Counted from the first letter of the stretch, positions 5,066 through 13,863 are shown. The stretch is DNA of 16,256 bases from RGIG8775 sp045587785 (GCA_045587785.1 JAZNDA010000023.1:1-16256), one strand, 5' to 3'. Numbers and translations: made by a program. Notes: a model not told the origin generated them from the sequence alone.

Positions 5066-5461
5066 TTAATCTTTTTTGTGGTGCTGACAGGGGTGATCAA
5101 AAAAGTCGGTCAGATCTATTCCCCATATACCGTCCTCATTTTTTGAAAAACCGATGGCTTTCATCAGCGTTTCATTGACCTTTTGAGAAAGAAAAACTGC
5201 CCGATGTACGTCGCAAAGGTCAATAAAATTGAGTACGGCACGTCCCATAATGATCAGTGCCTCAAAATCCTCTTTGTGAGGGATCAGTGTCAGATCGTAG
5301 ATCTCTCCCGTGCCTTCGGTAGTGCGGAACTGAGATACGCCGATAAAAACGTCGTCCACCGTCGCCGCATACGCGAGCGCATCCTTTCGGTAGGTTATTT
5401 GACAACGGGCGCAGTCAAGCTCCTGCTCGGCTTTGTCCTGTATGGGAAGAATTTTTAACAT
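5066..5461 (-). CDS. Small GNAT-like protein, translationally coupled to the pseudouridine synthase gene
   Basis: A 131-residue protein. The pattern of strands and helices and the C-terminal signature KAIGFSKNEDGIWGIDLTDFF resemble a compact GCN5-related N-acetyltransferase fold (acetyl-CoA dependent), but the classical Q/RxxGxG/A loop is not obvious, so activity is uncertain. The end CQHHKKD has Cys and His residues that could bind metal. The ATG at 5461 is chosen over a longer in-frame extension: AAGGA lies nine bases upstream, and the start overlaps the stop of the preceding gene as ATGTTAA, a typical coupling junction. It is the last gene of the tight minus-strand cluster. No substrate is suggested by the context. 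Confidence 0.65.
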   Translation of the reverse strand: MLKILPIQDKAEQELDCARCQITYRKDALAYAATVDDVFIGVSQFRTTEGTGEIYDLTLIPHKEDFEALIIMGRAVLNFIDLCDVHRAVFLSQKVNETLMKAIGFSKNEDGIWGIDLTDFFDHPCQHHKKD

Positions 5462-6198
5462 GATCTTACGTCCTTTTCTTGGTTTTGCTTTAAATACTGT
5501 ACTTGTTCCTTGGTAAGATGCTTCCATTTGCCAAGCGGCAAACCGTCAAGCGTAAGTGTGCCTATGGCGATACGGCGAAGCGTCAGAACCTTTAAATTTT
5601 GTCGTTCGCACATTTTGCGTATTTGGCGGTTTCTGCCCTCATAAAGCGTCATGCAAAGTGTTGTATTATCATTTTTTGTGTTTACGATCTGGGTTTTTAC
5701 GGGCAAAATTTGATAGCCGTCAATGTCCATTGGAGAACTGAGCGCTTTCTTTTGTTCGGGGGAAACCGAGCCTGCTACCGTAACATGATAAATTTTTGGA
5801 ATTTCATGCCTTGGATGTGTCAATCTGTAGGTAAGATCGCCGTCATTTGTCATAAGAAGCAACCCTTCGGAATCCATGTCAAGCCGTCCGATGGGGTATA
5901 GACGCACGCCCACATCCGTTACAAGCTCTGTGACACAACGCCTGCCTCTTTCATCGGTTACGGTAGACAAAAAACCGCGAGGTTTATTCAGCATGACATA
6001 GGTGTACGAGCCGTTTTTTGGAGGCTTTATGATCTTGCCCTCATATTCTACGATATCGGTGCTTGGGGATATCTTTTGTCCGATCTCAGCGGGAATACCG
6101 TTGACAAGAACCTTTCCGTCCCTTATGGCTTGCTCTGCCGCGCGGCGGGAGAGTATATCGCAATCGGTGAAAAATTTTTGAATTCGTATTTGATCCAT
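5455..6198 (-). CDS. rluB: RsuA/RluB/E/F-family pseudouridine synthase
   Basis: A 247-residue protein that isomerises a specific uridine of ribosomal RNA to pseudouridine. It has an N-terminal S4 RNA-binding domain (about residues 2-48, RIQKFFTDCDILSRRAAEQA), then the catalytic domain with NKPRGFLSTV (71-80), the motif GRLDMDSEGLLLMTNDG with catalytic Asp107, and the uridine-pocket motif EGRNRQIRKM (188-197). Members without an additional domain are RluB-like (23S rRNA) or RsuA-like (16S rRNA); in Firmicutes this locus is usually annotated rluB, but the exact target is inferred. The ATG at 6198 is preceded by AAAGGA. It starts eight bases after the carboxypeptidase stop and overlaps the following GNAT-like gene by seven bases. 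Confidence 0.9.
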   Translation of the reverse strand: MDQIRIQKFFTDCDILSRRAAEQAIRDGKVLVNGIPAEIGQKISPSTDIVEYEGKIIKPPKNGSYTYVMLNKPRGFLSTVTDERGRRCVTELVTDVGVRLYPIGRLDMDSEGLLLMTNDGDLTYRLTHPRHEIPKIYHVTVAGSVSPEQKKALSSPMDIDGYQILPVKTQIVNTKNDNTTLCMTLYEGRNRQIRKMCERQNLKVLTLRRIAIGTLTLDGLPLGKWKHLTKEQVQYLKQNQEKDVRSC

Positions 6199-6206
6199 AA
6201 TTTCCT

Positions 6207-7331
6207 TTATTCTTTTCTAAACAGTGAAGTAAGCCACGCAAAGAAGCCTCTGGGCTTTGAGTAGGAGATGTTTTCCGCGGCAACAAGATCTGAGCTGGCA
6301 ATGGTTTGACCGTCGCACAGACAAATGATCTTGCCTATCTTGTCGCCCTTTTTTATCGGTGCGTACAAAAAACGCGGTGCCTCGATACGGTATGTGATCT
6401 CGCCGTGCCCGCGGTTTAATGTCTTGGCAAGTGCGGTAAGATTTTCCGCTTTGAGCGAGGCAGACGTGCCGCCGACCACGGGGAGAGAGACCTTATATTC
6501 ACCTGCATTTTTGACGGTGAGGCGTTCATAGCCCCCAAAACCAAAGTCCAGCATAGCTTTGTGATCGTTCCAATCGTCGGGAGCATTCAACGTAACGGCA
6601 ACCAGCATAAGTCCGTCACGCTTGGCAGCGCTGACCAGACACCGTCCGCTTTTTTTGGTAAAGCCCGTTTTGACACCGACAGCACCCTCATACATGTGTA
6701 ACATTTTATTATGATTGACCAGCACACGCACACCCTCGTCGCCATTGAGGGGAATGTTTTTTTTATAAGTGGAGCAGATTGTCAAAAAGATATCGTTTGA
6801 CAACGCGTAAGCGGCAAGCTTTGCCAAATCGTACGCGGTGGTATAGTGTTCCTCGCTGTCAAGCCCGTGTGGGTTTTCAAAATGGGTGCCGATAAGACCA
6901 AGCTCTTGGGCTTTCTCATTCATTTTTTTTGCAAAGTCATTTACGTTACCCGAAATCGCAATGGCAATGGCAGTTGCCGCATCGTTTGCCGATTCCAAAA
7001 GAAGAGCGTACAAAAGCGACTCCATTGTCAGCTTTTCTTTTGGATAAAGGTAGATCGACGAGCCCTCAATGCCCGTGGCATCGGGAGAGACCTCAATTTC
7101 CGTTGACAGCGGCATGCTCTCAATAGCTACAATAGCGGTCATGATCTTGGTGGTGGATGCCATGGGGAGCTTTACGAAGGCGTTTTTCTGATATAGGACC
7201 TGTCCCTCTGCCGCATCCAATAAGACCGCGCTTTTTGCTGAAAGAGAGGGTGCTGATGCCGAGCAACAAAACGGAACAAAAAGAAAAAACAGAGAGGTCA
7301 ATGTCAAAAGAAAAGAGAGCAAGCGTTTCAT
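6207..7331 (-). CDS. dacF: D-alanyl-D-alanine carboxypeptidase (peptidase S11, DacF/PBP5-like)
   Basis: A 374-residue low-molecular-weight penicillin-binding protein that removes the terminal D-Ala of peptidoglycan stem peptides and so limits crosslinking. An N-terminal signal (about 1-25) exports it. The three active-site motifs are present: STTK (Ser59 nucleophile, Lys62), SAN (114-116) and KTG (221-223). A beta-rich PBP5 C-terminal domain follows (about 260-345). The C-terminus, with aromatic FFAWLTSLFRKE, is probably an amphipathic membrane anchor as in PBP5. ATG 7331 is chosen because AAAGG lies eight bases upstream; an in-frame TTG at 7337 is too close to it. Its place after gerW resembles the sporulation-linked DacF, which adjusts cortex crosslinking, but a vegetative role is possible. 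Confidence 0.93.
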   Translation of the reverse strand: MKRLLSFLLTLTSLFFLFVPFCCSASAPSLSAKSAVLLDAAEGQVLYQKNAFVKLPMASTTKIMTAIVAIESMPLSTEIEVSPDATGIEGSSIYLYPKEKLTMESLLYALLLESANDAATAIAIAISGNVNDFAKKMNEKAQELGLIGTHFENPHGLDSEEHYTTAYDLAKLAAYALSNDIFLTICSTYKKNIPLNGDEGVRVLVNHNKMLHMYEGAVGVKTGFTKKSGRCLVSAAKRDGLMLVAVTLNAPDDWNDHKAMLDFGFGGYERLTVKNAGEYKVSLPVVGGTSASLKAENLTALAKTLNRGHGEITYRIEAPRFLYAPIKKGDKIGKIICLCDGQTIASSDLVAAENISYSKPRGFFAWLTSLFRKE

Positions 7332-7403
7332 AAACAAAACCTTTCCGTAGGATATTAATAATGTTAATAGAATGTATGCTGACGCTTGCTCTGATATGCG
7401 GTG

Positions 7404-7850
7404 TTATTCTGTTTCTTGCTCGTTTTCGCCCTCTTTTGCATCTGTGTCATTTTCTTTTTTCTTGAAAATGGCTTTGATGCGTCCGATGATCTCGGGGGAG
7501 CGCTCGATAATGCTTGTGATCTGTTCTACAGGGTCAGTGGGATAGGGCTGACCGACGTTGATCATTTCAATATTGCCATCCTTTTTGACAACAAGAAAGC
7601 CGACGGGGTGAATGGAGAGTCCCGTTCCGCCGCCTGCACCGAAGTTTTGCGGACGTCCCGCACCTGTGGATTTTCCGTCATAATCCATGCCGCCGGTGGC
7701 AAAGCCTACCGAAACCTTGGAGACGGGAATGATGGTGGTGCCGGATTCCGTGGCGATCGGTTCGCCGATCACGGTATCGGCATCGATCATAGAGCGAATG
7801 TTTTCTAAAGATGTACGGATGACCTCTTGTAATTTGTTTTCGTTTGCCAT
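7404..7850 (-). CDS. ytfJ: GerW/YtfJ-family sporulation protein
   Basis: A 148-residue protein of the GerW (YtfJ) family. In Bacillus subtilis it is made in the forespore and needed for normal germination with L-alanine; its biochemical role is not established. Seen here: an N-terminal helix (LQEVIRTSLENIRSMIDADT), the family core VIGEPIATESGTTIIPVSKVSVGFATGG, the glycine-rich segment GAGGGTGLSIHPVGFLVV, and a charged Asp/Glu/Lys tail. The ATG at 7850 has AAAGGAT seven bases upstream; a longer in-frame start would run into the preceding gene. It follows the DUF2953 gene with a 13-bp gap, a pairing common in clostridia and Bacillus, which suggests co-function at the forespore or spore envelope. 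Confidence 0.92.
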   Translation of the reverse strand: MANENKLQEVIRTSLENIRSMIDADTVIGEPIATESGTTIIPVSKVSVGFATGGMDYDGKSTGAGRPQNFGAGGGTGLSIHPVGFLVVKKDGNIEMINVGQPYPTDPVEQITSIIERSPEIIGRIKAIFKKKENDTDAKEGENEQETE

Positions 7851-7863
7851 AATTGTTATCCTT

Positions 7864-8496
7864 TCATTTAGCGTTTTTATTTTTTGATCTGATATGAGAA
7901 ACAAGGGTTTTCAGTGCAATGTCTAAGGCCTGCCAAACACGGAGCGAGAAGTCAATACGTATGTCCGCCGTGGTGTTTTGTGCAAGAAAGTCTGGCTTGA
8001 CTTCTATAACGTCTTGCTTTTTGGACTTTAGTTTTCCAAAGTGATCCAGAGCTTCAAGTACAATAACAAGCGCCCCATTCACCGCGCCGTACAAAACCGC
8101 CGTGCTTGCCGCGTCACCCGTGGCAACATGTATACGTATACGCGAGGCGCGGATCTTCAGATGTCCGAAGGTGTTTTGGAGTAGGGCGGAAAGCAGTTTT
8201 CTAAGACCGTCCAGCTTTTCCAAAATTCCTTTTTCCTCATTTGGTTTTTGAGAAGATGTCGCCGACTTTTGTTTTTTGTTTTTTGATGCTTTCCGCTTTC
8301 TTTTCTGTGTATCTTTGCGAGAATAGTCGGATATGCGCACCTTTTTTTGCTTGGCAGGGAACAGGCGGAATTTAAAAAACAGGATCGAAAGTGTAAGTGT
8401 CATGTCATCACGGTATTCAAGTACGGCGTGTGCGGTGAGCATAGACAATAAAAGCAAGAGAGCCAAAAGTCCGAGAACGATCAAAAATACCGTCAT
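7864..8496 (-). CDS. DUF2953 family membrane-associated protein
   Basis: A 210-residue protein of the DUF2953 family, usually found next to ytfJ/gerW. It has one N-terminal transmembrane helix (about residues 2-24) and a lysine-rich, probably disordered stretch (about 51-85). The C-terminal domain contains alternating hydrophobic strands (IRASRIRIHVATGDAASTAV, about 115-134, and VIEVKPDFLAQNTTADIRID, about 162-181). The family has no known reaction; the gene pairing suggests a sporulation or spore-envelope role. It starts 47 bp after scpB and is followed by gerW after 13 bp. Confidence 0.8.
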   Translation of the reverse strand: MTVFLIVLGLLALLLLLSMLTAHAVLEYRDDMTLTLSILFFKFRLFPAKQKKVRISDYSRKDTQKRKRKASKNKKQKSATSSQKPNEEKGILEKLDGLRKLLSALLQNTFGHLKIRASRIRIHVATGDAASTAVLYGAVNGALVIVLEALDHFGKLKSKKQDVIEVKPDFLAQNTTADIRIDFSLRVWQALDIALKTLVSHIRSKNKNAK

Positions 8497-8543
8497 CTCA
8501 CGCCTCCTTCCTATTTCTAAAGTATAGCCAAAGGGAAAGATAT

Positions 8544-9203
8544 TTAATCGATTTCGCCCTCGTTTTCGTTTTCATTTTCTTCTGACGGTGTCGGCTCGAT
8601 CATGCTTGAATTCGGAATTTCCATAGTCATCTGGCTGGTGTCTACCTCACCTTCCGCATTGACGTTCATTGTCATAAGCTCGGTTTCGGGAAGTTCATCG
8701 ATGGATGAAAGTCCAAACACACGCAAGAATTTTTCAGTGGTTCCGTAAAGCGTGGGGCGACCGGGCGCATCCAAACGCCCGACAGCCTCGATCAGTTCTT
8801 TATCGATCAAGGAATTGACCGAGTAATTGCTGTCTACGCCGCGTATGGTGTCTATGTACGTTCTGGTAACGGGTTGGTTGTAAGCGACCACCGCAAGCAC
8901 CTCCATGGAGGATGCAGAAAGATTTCCGCCTCGGCGTATACCGAGCGCCTCTCTGATATAGGTGGCGAAAATCTCTTTGGTGCAGAGCTGACAGGAATCC
9001 TCAAACATAAGGAGCATAATACCTCTGCCCGAGCCTTCTTTATTATACGCTTCAGCCATATGCTCGATCATTTTCTTTGTGTCCTTTTCGGTAAGCCCAA
9101 GCACCTCGGCGATCTTGCTGTAAGTGATCGGATGTCCCGCCGCGTACAAAATGGCTTCAATGGCTGCTTCTAAATTTTTAATTTGTTCCATCGGCTTGTC
9201 CAT
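8544..9203 (-). CDS. scpB: Segregation and condensation protein B
   Basis: A 219-residue ScpB, the winged-helix kite subunit that binds the ScpA kleisin and completes the SMC condensin complex for chromosome compaction and segregation. Two winged-helix domains are visible (about 8-85, AAIEAILYAAGHPITYSKIAEVLGL; and about 90-165, with the family signature LEVLAVVAYNQPVTRTYIDTIRGVDS seen here as MEVLAVVAYNQPVTR). The C-terminus is acidic and low-complexity (ENENENEGEID). ATG 9203 is chosen because GGAGG lies nine bases upstream; this makes the start overlap the end of scpA by 26 bases, indicating translational coupling. Confidence 0.95.
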   Translation of the reverse strand: MDKPMEQIKNLEAAIEAILYAAGHPITYSKIAEVLGLTEKDTKKMIEHMAEAYNKEGSGRGIMLLMFEDSCQLCTKEIFATYIREALGIRRGGNLSASSMEVLAVVAYNQPVTRTYIDTIRGVDSNYSVNSLIDKELIEAVGRLDAPGRPTLYGTTEKFLRVFGLSSIDELPETELMTMNVNAEGEVDTSQMTMEIPNSSMIEPTPSEENENENEGEID

Positions 9204-9963
9204 CGGGATCGTCCTCCGTTTCTTTATAGTTTTCGTTGATCGTAAAGCGAGTGTTTATGCCTTCCAGCGTATCGACTTTGTCATCATCCTCAACAATGGT
9301 AATTCGGTTGACCTTGATCAGCTCCAACACACCGATGAAAATGGCGATCATATCGGGCAGGGAGACCGAGTCGTCAAGCAGCTCACCAAGTGAGACATGC
9401 CTCTTTTTTTGTATGTGATCAAGAATTCCCACGATCTTGACCTCGACGGGAACAATGGGTTTGCTGATCATCGGGGTGAACGGCTCCTTGCTCTTGGCGC
9501 GCTCCATGGCGGCATTGTACGAAAGGATTCGTCTGACAGCCAGGCAAAGAGACTCCACATCCTGATCGGCAACAAAGGTTTTGTCAACTGAGATCTCATC
9601 GGTATCCTTTGCCATTCTGCCGCTGAACGCCGCATACATGGGTGAGAGCACCAGTGTTGCCGCCTTGGCTTGCTGATATTTTTGGAGGGCATCGGCAAGC
9701 TGTTTACGCGGATCCTCTTCGGTCTCCTCATCGCGCGGCAAAAGCAGCTTGCTTTTAATTAGCATCAATTCGCTTGCCATGACAAGGAATTCCGCGGCAA
9801 CGTCCATATCCATGTTTTCGGCTTCGCGAATATATTCCATATATTGATCGCAGATCAAAGAGATGGGGATATCCTCGATATTCACTTTATTTTTGTGAAT
9901 GAGGGTCAGTAACAGATCAAGCGGACCCTCAAACTGGTCAAGACGGTAGGTAAGGGAATCCAT
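9178..9963 (-). CDS. scpA: Segregation and condensation protein A (kleisin)
   Basis: A 261-residue ScpA, the kleisin that links the heads of SMC and carries ScpB. The N-terminal signature YRLDQFEGPLDLLLTLIHKN (6-25) is diagnostic for the SMC-neck binding region, followed by VAAEFLVMASELMLIKSKLL (55-74). The C-terminal winged helix (about 180-245) ends VFIGVLELIKVNR-like (seen as IFIGVLELIKVNRITIVEDD), which binds the SMC cap. The ATG at 9963 follows AAGGGGG. It lies 23 bp after the site-2-protease gene and overlaps scpB. No smc gene is in the window, as is usual. Confidence 0.95.
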   Translation of the reverse strand: MDSLTYRLDQFEGPLDLLLTLIHKNKVNIEDIPISLICDQYMEYIREAENMDMDVAAEFLVMASELMLIKSKLLLPRDEETEEDPRKQLADALQKYQQAKAATLVLSPMYAAFSGRMAKDTDEISVDKTFVADQDVESLCLAVRRILSYNAAMERAKSKEPFTPMISKPIVPVEVKIVGILDHIQKKRHVSLGELLDDSVSLPDMIAIFIGVLELIKVNRITIVEDDDKVDTLEGINTRFTINENYKETEDDPDGQADGTN

Positions 9964-9986
9964 ACTATCCCCCTTTCACAAAATTT

Positions 9987-10748
9987 TCAGGCAAACAACG
10001 CAGTTGCCAGATGATTCAGCATGACATTCAGCGTAAGCGTTGCCTCGGAGCCGTTTCTCATACCGAACAGCCAAAGGACCATATGGGAAAGTCCTCCCGT
10101 GGCGGAGCTGATCAGACCCGAGAAAAGCGGAACGAACCAAAGCGCAAGCAAAATAACGATCATGATGATCTGCTCATACTTCATAACGTAGAAATAGAGC
10201 TTTTGCGGCAAAAAGACGTAAAAGATCCGTGAGCCGTCAAAGGGCGGGATCGGAATAAGATTGAACACGGCAAGACTGATGTTGAGAAGCACGCCCATAT
10301 ACAGCATATAGCTCAGAACACTCAGCATGTTAAACGCCATGCTTACTGTGCCGCCCGTCAGAGATGCGTAGAGCTCATCTGAGAAAAAATTACTCACGAC
10401 AATAAGTTCAAGACGAAGCAGGACAGCAAAAATAATGGCAAGCAAGACGTTGGAAACAGGACCTGCCGCCGAGGTCAGTGCCATATCGCGGCGCGGTTTT
10501 TTGAAGTATCTGGCGCTTACGGGTACGGGCTTTGCCCAGCCGAAGTGGAAAAACAGCATGCAAAGAAAACCGAAAACGTCAAGATGCTTTAGGGGATTGA
10601 GCGTAAGACGCCCAAGGCTTTTGGCTGTCGGATCTCCAAGCTTGTTGGCAATATATCCGTGGGATGCTTCGTGAACAGACAGAGCCAAAAGAATGATCGG
10701 CAATATCAGAACGTACCGCATAATGGTAGCGGGGGAAAAATCAAACAT
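9987..10748 (-). CDS. Site-2 protease family (M50) zinc metalloprotease, multi-pass membrane protein
   Basis: A 253-residue intramembrane protease. The zinc-binding HEASH (His26, Glu27, His30) lies in the first membrane segment, and the third zinc ligand is Asp171 in NLIPIPPFDG (163-172). Other hydrophobic segments are near 57-70, 98-118, 138-163 and 190-213. It lacks a PDZ domain and is short, so it belongs to the rhomboid-sized SpoIVFB/YwhC-like group rather than RseP. These enzymes cut membrane-embedded regulators; YwhC-type members have no known substrate. This gene commonly precedes scpA in clostridia, as it does here with 23 bp between. It lies 17 bp after engB. Confidence 0.9.
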   Translation of the reverse strand: MFDFSPATIMRYVLILPIILLALSVHEASHGYIANKLGDPTAKSLGRLTLNPLKHLDVFGFLCMLFFHFGWAKPVPVSARYFKKPRRDMALTSAAGPVSNVLLAIIFAVLLRLELIVVSNFFSDELYASLTGGTVSMAFNMLSVLSYMLYMGVLLNISLAVFNLIPIPPFDGSRIFYVFLPQKLYFYVMKYEQIIMIVILLALWFVPLFSGLISSATGGLSHMVLWLFGMRNGSEATLTLNVMLNHLATALFA

Positions 10749-10765
10749 AGTAAACTAACCTCTTT

Positions 10766-11377
10766 TTAAGACAGCTTGATATCGGTAGCAGCAGAAATTT
10801 GCTTCCAGACCTCGGGTTTTCCTTGGTTTTTCAGTGAGGAGAAAAAGATGATGGGCGTGCCTTCGGCGATCAGCGGATGATTCTCCAAAAGCTCGGTGCT
10901 TTTTTTTCGTTCGGTTGCGTTGAGCTTGTCGCATTTTGTTGCCACTACAATGTAAGGAATTCCGCTTTGATTCAGAAAATCCAGCATCATTTCGTCATCC
11001 TTTGTCGGACCAATGCGGCTGTCAACAAGCTGAAGAACCAGCTTTAAGAGATCAATGTTGGGGTTGGCGGTGAAATAGCCGTCGGTAAGTGCCGACCAAA
11101 CCTTTTTGTCCTCCAGCGTTCGCTTGGCAAAGCCGTATCCGGGAAGATCGACAAAAAACAGCTTTTTGTCGATGTCATAAAAGTTGACCGTGATGGTCTT
11201 ACCGGGTGCCGAGCTGACACGGGCAAGGCTCTTTCTGCCAAGCAGTGTGTTGATCAGAGAGCTTTTTCCGACGTTGGAGCGTCCCGAAAAAGCCACCTGG
11301 GGCATGGCATCGGTGGGAAACTGCTTTGGCAGTCCCGCACTGATACGTAGATTTGTATTTTGAATGTTAAGTGACAT
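10766..11377 (-). CDS. engB: Ribosome biogenesis GTPase EngB/YsxC
   Basis: A 203-residue GTPase of the TrmE-Era-EngA-EngB group that binds the immature 50S subunit and is essential in B. subtilis. The G motifs are present: G1 GRSNVGKS (32-39), G2 Thr61 in APGKT, G3 DLPGYG (77-82), G4 TKCD in place of NKxD, as is normal for EngB, and G5 near FFSSLKNQG. Length and order are typical. AGGA lies eight bases before the ATG. It follows lon by 17 bp, a conserved lon-engB pairing in Firmicutes, so it is almost certainly cotranscribed with lon. Confidence 0.95.
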   Translation of the reverse strand: MSLNIQNTNLRISAGLPKQFPTDAMPQVAFSGRSNVGKSSLINTLLGRKSLARVSSAPGKTITVNFYDIDKKLFFVDLPGYGFAKRTLEDKKVWSALTDGYFTANPNIDLLKLVLQLVDSRIGPTKDDEMMLDFLNQSGIPYIVVATKCDKLNATERKKSTELLENHPLIAEGTPIIFFSSLKNQGKPEVWKQISAATDIKLS

Positions 11378-11394
11378 ATCCCTTATCCTTTTAC

Positions 11395-13818
11395 TTATAG
11401 ATTAGCCGTTGGCATGCTTTCGCCATTAAGGCGAATTCCGATCTCGGGGAGCTTTTCTGTGGTAAGCGCTTGCCTTTTGATGGTCTTTTCCATGGGAACA
11501 AGTGCCTCGGTAAGGACATCGGATATTTTTTGGCATGCAACAAAGGCAAGATTTTCGCGCGCTAACGGATCGATCTCCTCAAGATCGCGGAGATTGTCAT
11601 AAGGGATCAAAACCTTCTTCGCGCCCGCGCTGTACGCCGCCATGGTTTTTTCCTTGAGTCCACCAATGGCGAGAACATTGCCGCGGAGAGAGATCTCTCC
11701 CGTCATGGCAATATCAGAGCGAACAGGACGCTCGGTCAGTGCACTGATAAGCGCGGTGGTGATGGTGACACCCGCCGAAGGCCCGTCCTTGGGAACCGCA
11801 CCTTGCGGCGCGTGGATATGTATATCCTTTGTCTTATAGAAATCGGTAGGGATGTTGTATTCCGTAGCAAGTGAACGTACAAGGCTGACCGCAATTTTTG
11901 CCGATTCCTGCATTACGTCGCCAAGAGAACCCGTGATCTCGATCTTTCCCGTGCCTTCCAAAACGGCAACCTCGATCTTAAGCAGTTCGCCGCCAAGCTC
12001 GGTATAAGCAAGACCGTTTACCACACCCACTTGATCTTCTCCGTCAATGCGTTCGGGCAAAAGCTTGCGCACACCAAGGAGATCCGAAATGTTTTTTTCG
12101 GTGACCGAAACACATTTGGCATTTGTTTCGATCAGTGCCTTAGCCGCCTTGCGGCAAATGGACGCGATCTCGCGCTCTAAATTTCTGACACCCGCCTCGC
12201 GTGTATAAAAGTCGATCAGTTCTGCCAGAGCACCGTCATTTATTTTAAGGGTCTTTTTGGTAAGCCCGTGGCGTTTCATTTGCTTGGGGATCAAATGATT
12301 TTTGGCGATCTCCAGCTTTTCGCGTTTGGTGTATATCTTAAGCTCAATGATCTCCATACGGTCAAGCAACGGACGGGGAATACCTTCATAGGAGTTTGCG
12401 GTGGCAATAAACAGGCAATCTGAGAGATCAAAGGGGAACTCCACAAAATGATCTCTGAAATTTTTGTTTTGCTCTGCGTCAAGCACCTCAAGAAGTGCGG
12501 AGGACGGGTCGCCGTGTGAGTCGCGCGTCAGCTTGTCGATTTCATCCAAAAGCACCAAAGGATTGTTGACACCTACCTGTGACATGGCAGTCATAATGCG
12601 TCCCGGCATGGATGCAATATATGTTTTTCTGTGTCCGCGGATGTCCGCTTCATCGCGTACGCCGCCCAGAGAAACACGCACGTATTTTCGGTTCATGGCT
12701 TTGGCGATAGATGCCGCAATGGAGGTCTTTCCCACACCGGGAGGACCGACAAGGCAAAGAATTTGATTTTTGAGATCGGGAGCCAATTGCTTGACTGCAA
12801 GAAACTCCAAAATTCTTTCCTTTACCTTTTCAAGTCCGTCATGGTCGTTGTCCAGAATCTTTTTTGCTTTGACAATATCCAGACGGTCGCTTGTTTTTTT
12901 GTTCCACGGAAGCTCAAGACAGATGGCGATATGATTTCGGATCACGTTCGCTTCTGCCGAGCCAAAAGGCATTTTGCCCGCCTTGTCGTTTTCCTTCAGA
13001 AGCTTTTCTCTGACTTCCTCTGGGAGCTTTGCCTTCTGAATTCTTTTTTTGTATTCGGCTTCTTCGGATTCAGCGTCCTCACCAAGCTCATCCTGAATGA
13101 CCTTGATCTGCTCACGCAAATAATAATCCTTTTGATTTTTGTTCAAACGCTCGCGTACCTGTCTTTGAATATCGGCTTCACAACCAAGAATGATCGCCTC
13201 GTTTTCCAAAAGCATAATGAGGGTCTCAAGACGGGGAAAGGGCTCAAACTGTTCAAGAACCATTTGCTTATCGGTATATTTGAGCAATACGTTGGAAGCC
13301 AAAAAATCAGCCAATAGACCGACATTCTGAATTCCTTGCGCCGCAAGAAGAATATCCTGTGAAACGGCAGGGAGGTGACGTACTACCGATTCCAGTGCAC
13401 AGATCGCTTCGCGCATCAGCGCTTCACCCTTCACACCAAGATCATCAGCTGCAGAAATGGTTTTACAGATGACGTCGGCAGCATAGTATTTTTTGGTTTT
13501 GGAAATACGGGATACCGACGCGCGAGAATAACCCTCTACAACAAGGCGCAAAGAACCGTTTGGGGTTTTCAGCGTCTGTTTGATCTTTGCCACGGTTCCG
13601 ACCGTGAAAACAGAATTGGCAGAAATATCCGATACTTCAGGCTCGCGAGAGGCAACCAAAAAAACAAATGAATTACAATCGTTTGCCGCATCCACCGCCG
13701 CGATAGATGCTTTGTCGGATATTTCAAAGCTGATCTTGACAGAGGGGAATACCACACTTCCGCGTAACAAAACAAGAGGAAGCGTAAGACTTTCGGCTTT
13801 TTCTATATATTGAGGCAT
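11395..13818 (-). CDS. lon: ATP-dependent Lon protease (LonA)
   Basis: An 807-residue LonA that degrades misfolded and regulatory proteins as a cytoplasmic hexamer. Domains in order: N-terminal LON substrate domain (about 5-205), coiled region (about 210-310), AAA+ module with Walker A GPPGVGKTS (358-366) and Walker B LVLLDEID (Asp425, Glu426), then the protease domain with the nucleophile Ser681 in PKDGPSAG and Lys724 in GGLKEK, the Ser-Lys dyad spaced 43 residues apart as in E. coli Lon. ATG 13818 is chosen because AGAAAGGAT lies upstream with normal spacing; an earlier in-frame ATG (13839) precedes that site. It is the first gene of the ten-gene minus-strand run that continues through engB to the GNAT-like gene. 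No CIRCE-type or CtsR-type heat-shock operator is visible upstream. Confidence 0.97.
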   Translation of the reverse strand: MPQYIEKAESLTLPLVLLRGSVVFPSVKISFEISDKASIAAVDAANDCNSFVFLVASREPEVSDISANSVFTVGTVAKIKQTLKTPNGSLRLVVEGYSRASVSRISKTKKYYAADVICKTISAADDLGVKGEALMREAICALESVVRHLPAVSQDILLAAQGIQNVGLLADFLASNVLLKYTDKQMVLEQFEPFPRLETLIMLLENEAIILGCEADIQRQVRERLNKNQKDYYLREQIKVIQDELGEDAESEEAEYKKRIQKAKLPEEVREKLLKENDKAGKMPFGSAEANVIRNHIAICLELPWNKKTSDRLDIVKAKKILDNDHDGLEKVKERILEFLAVKQLAPDLKNQILCLVGPPGVGKTSIAASIAKAMNRKYVRVSLGGVRDEADIRGHRKTYIASMPGRIMTAMSQVGVNNPLVLLDEIDKLTRDSHGDPSSALLEVLDAEQNKNFRDHFVEFPFDLSDCLFIATANSYEGIPRPLLDRMEIIELKIYTKREKLEIAKNHLIPKQMKRHGLTKKTLKINDGALAELIDFYTREAGVRNLEREIASICRKAAKALIETNAKCVSVTEKNISDLLGVRKLLPERIDGEDQVGVVNGLAYTELGGELLKIEVAVLEGTGKIEITGSLGDVMQESAKIAVSLVRSLATEYNIPTDFYKTKDIHIHAPQGAVPKDGPSAGVTITTALISALTERPVRSDIAMTGEISLRGNVLAIGGLKEKTMAAYSAGAKKVLIPYDNLRDLEEIDPLARENLAFVACQKISDVLTEALVPMEKTIKRQALTTEKLPEIGIRLNGESMPTANL

Positions 13819-13863
13819 TATAAAATCCTTTCTAAACATGGTATGTATTATATTATTCCTCTT

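Noticed and set aside
12631..13317. 228-codon plus-strand ORF opposite lon
   Set aside because: Antisense shadow of a complete, motif-perfect lon gene; no ribosome site or recognisable family.
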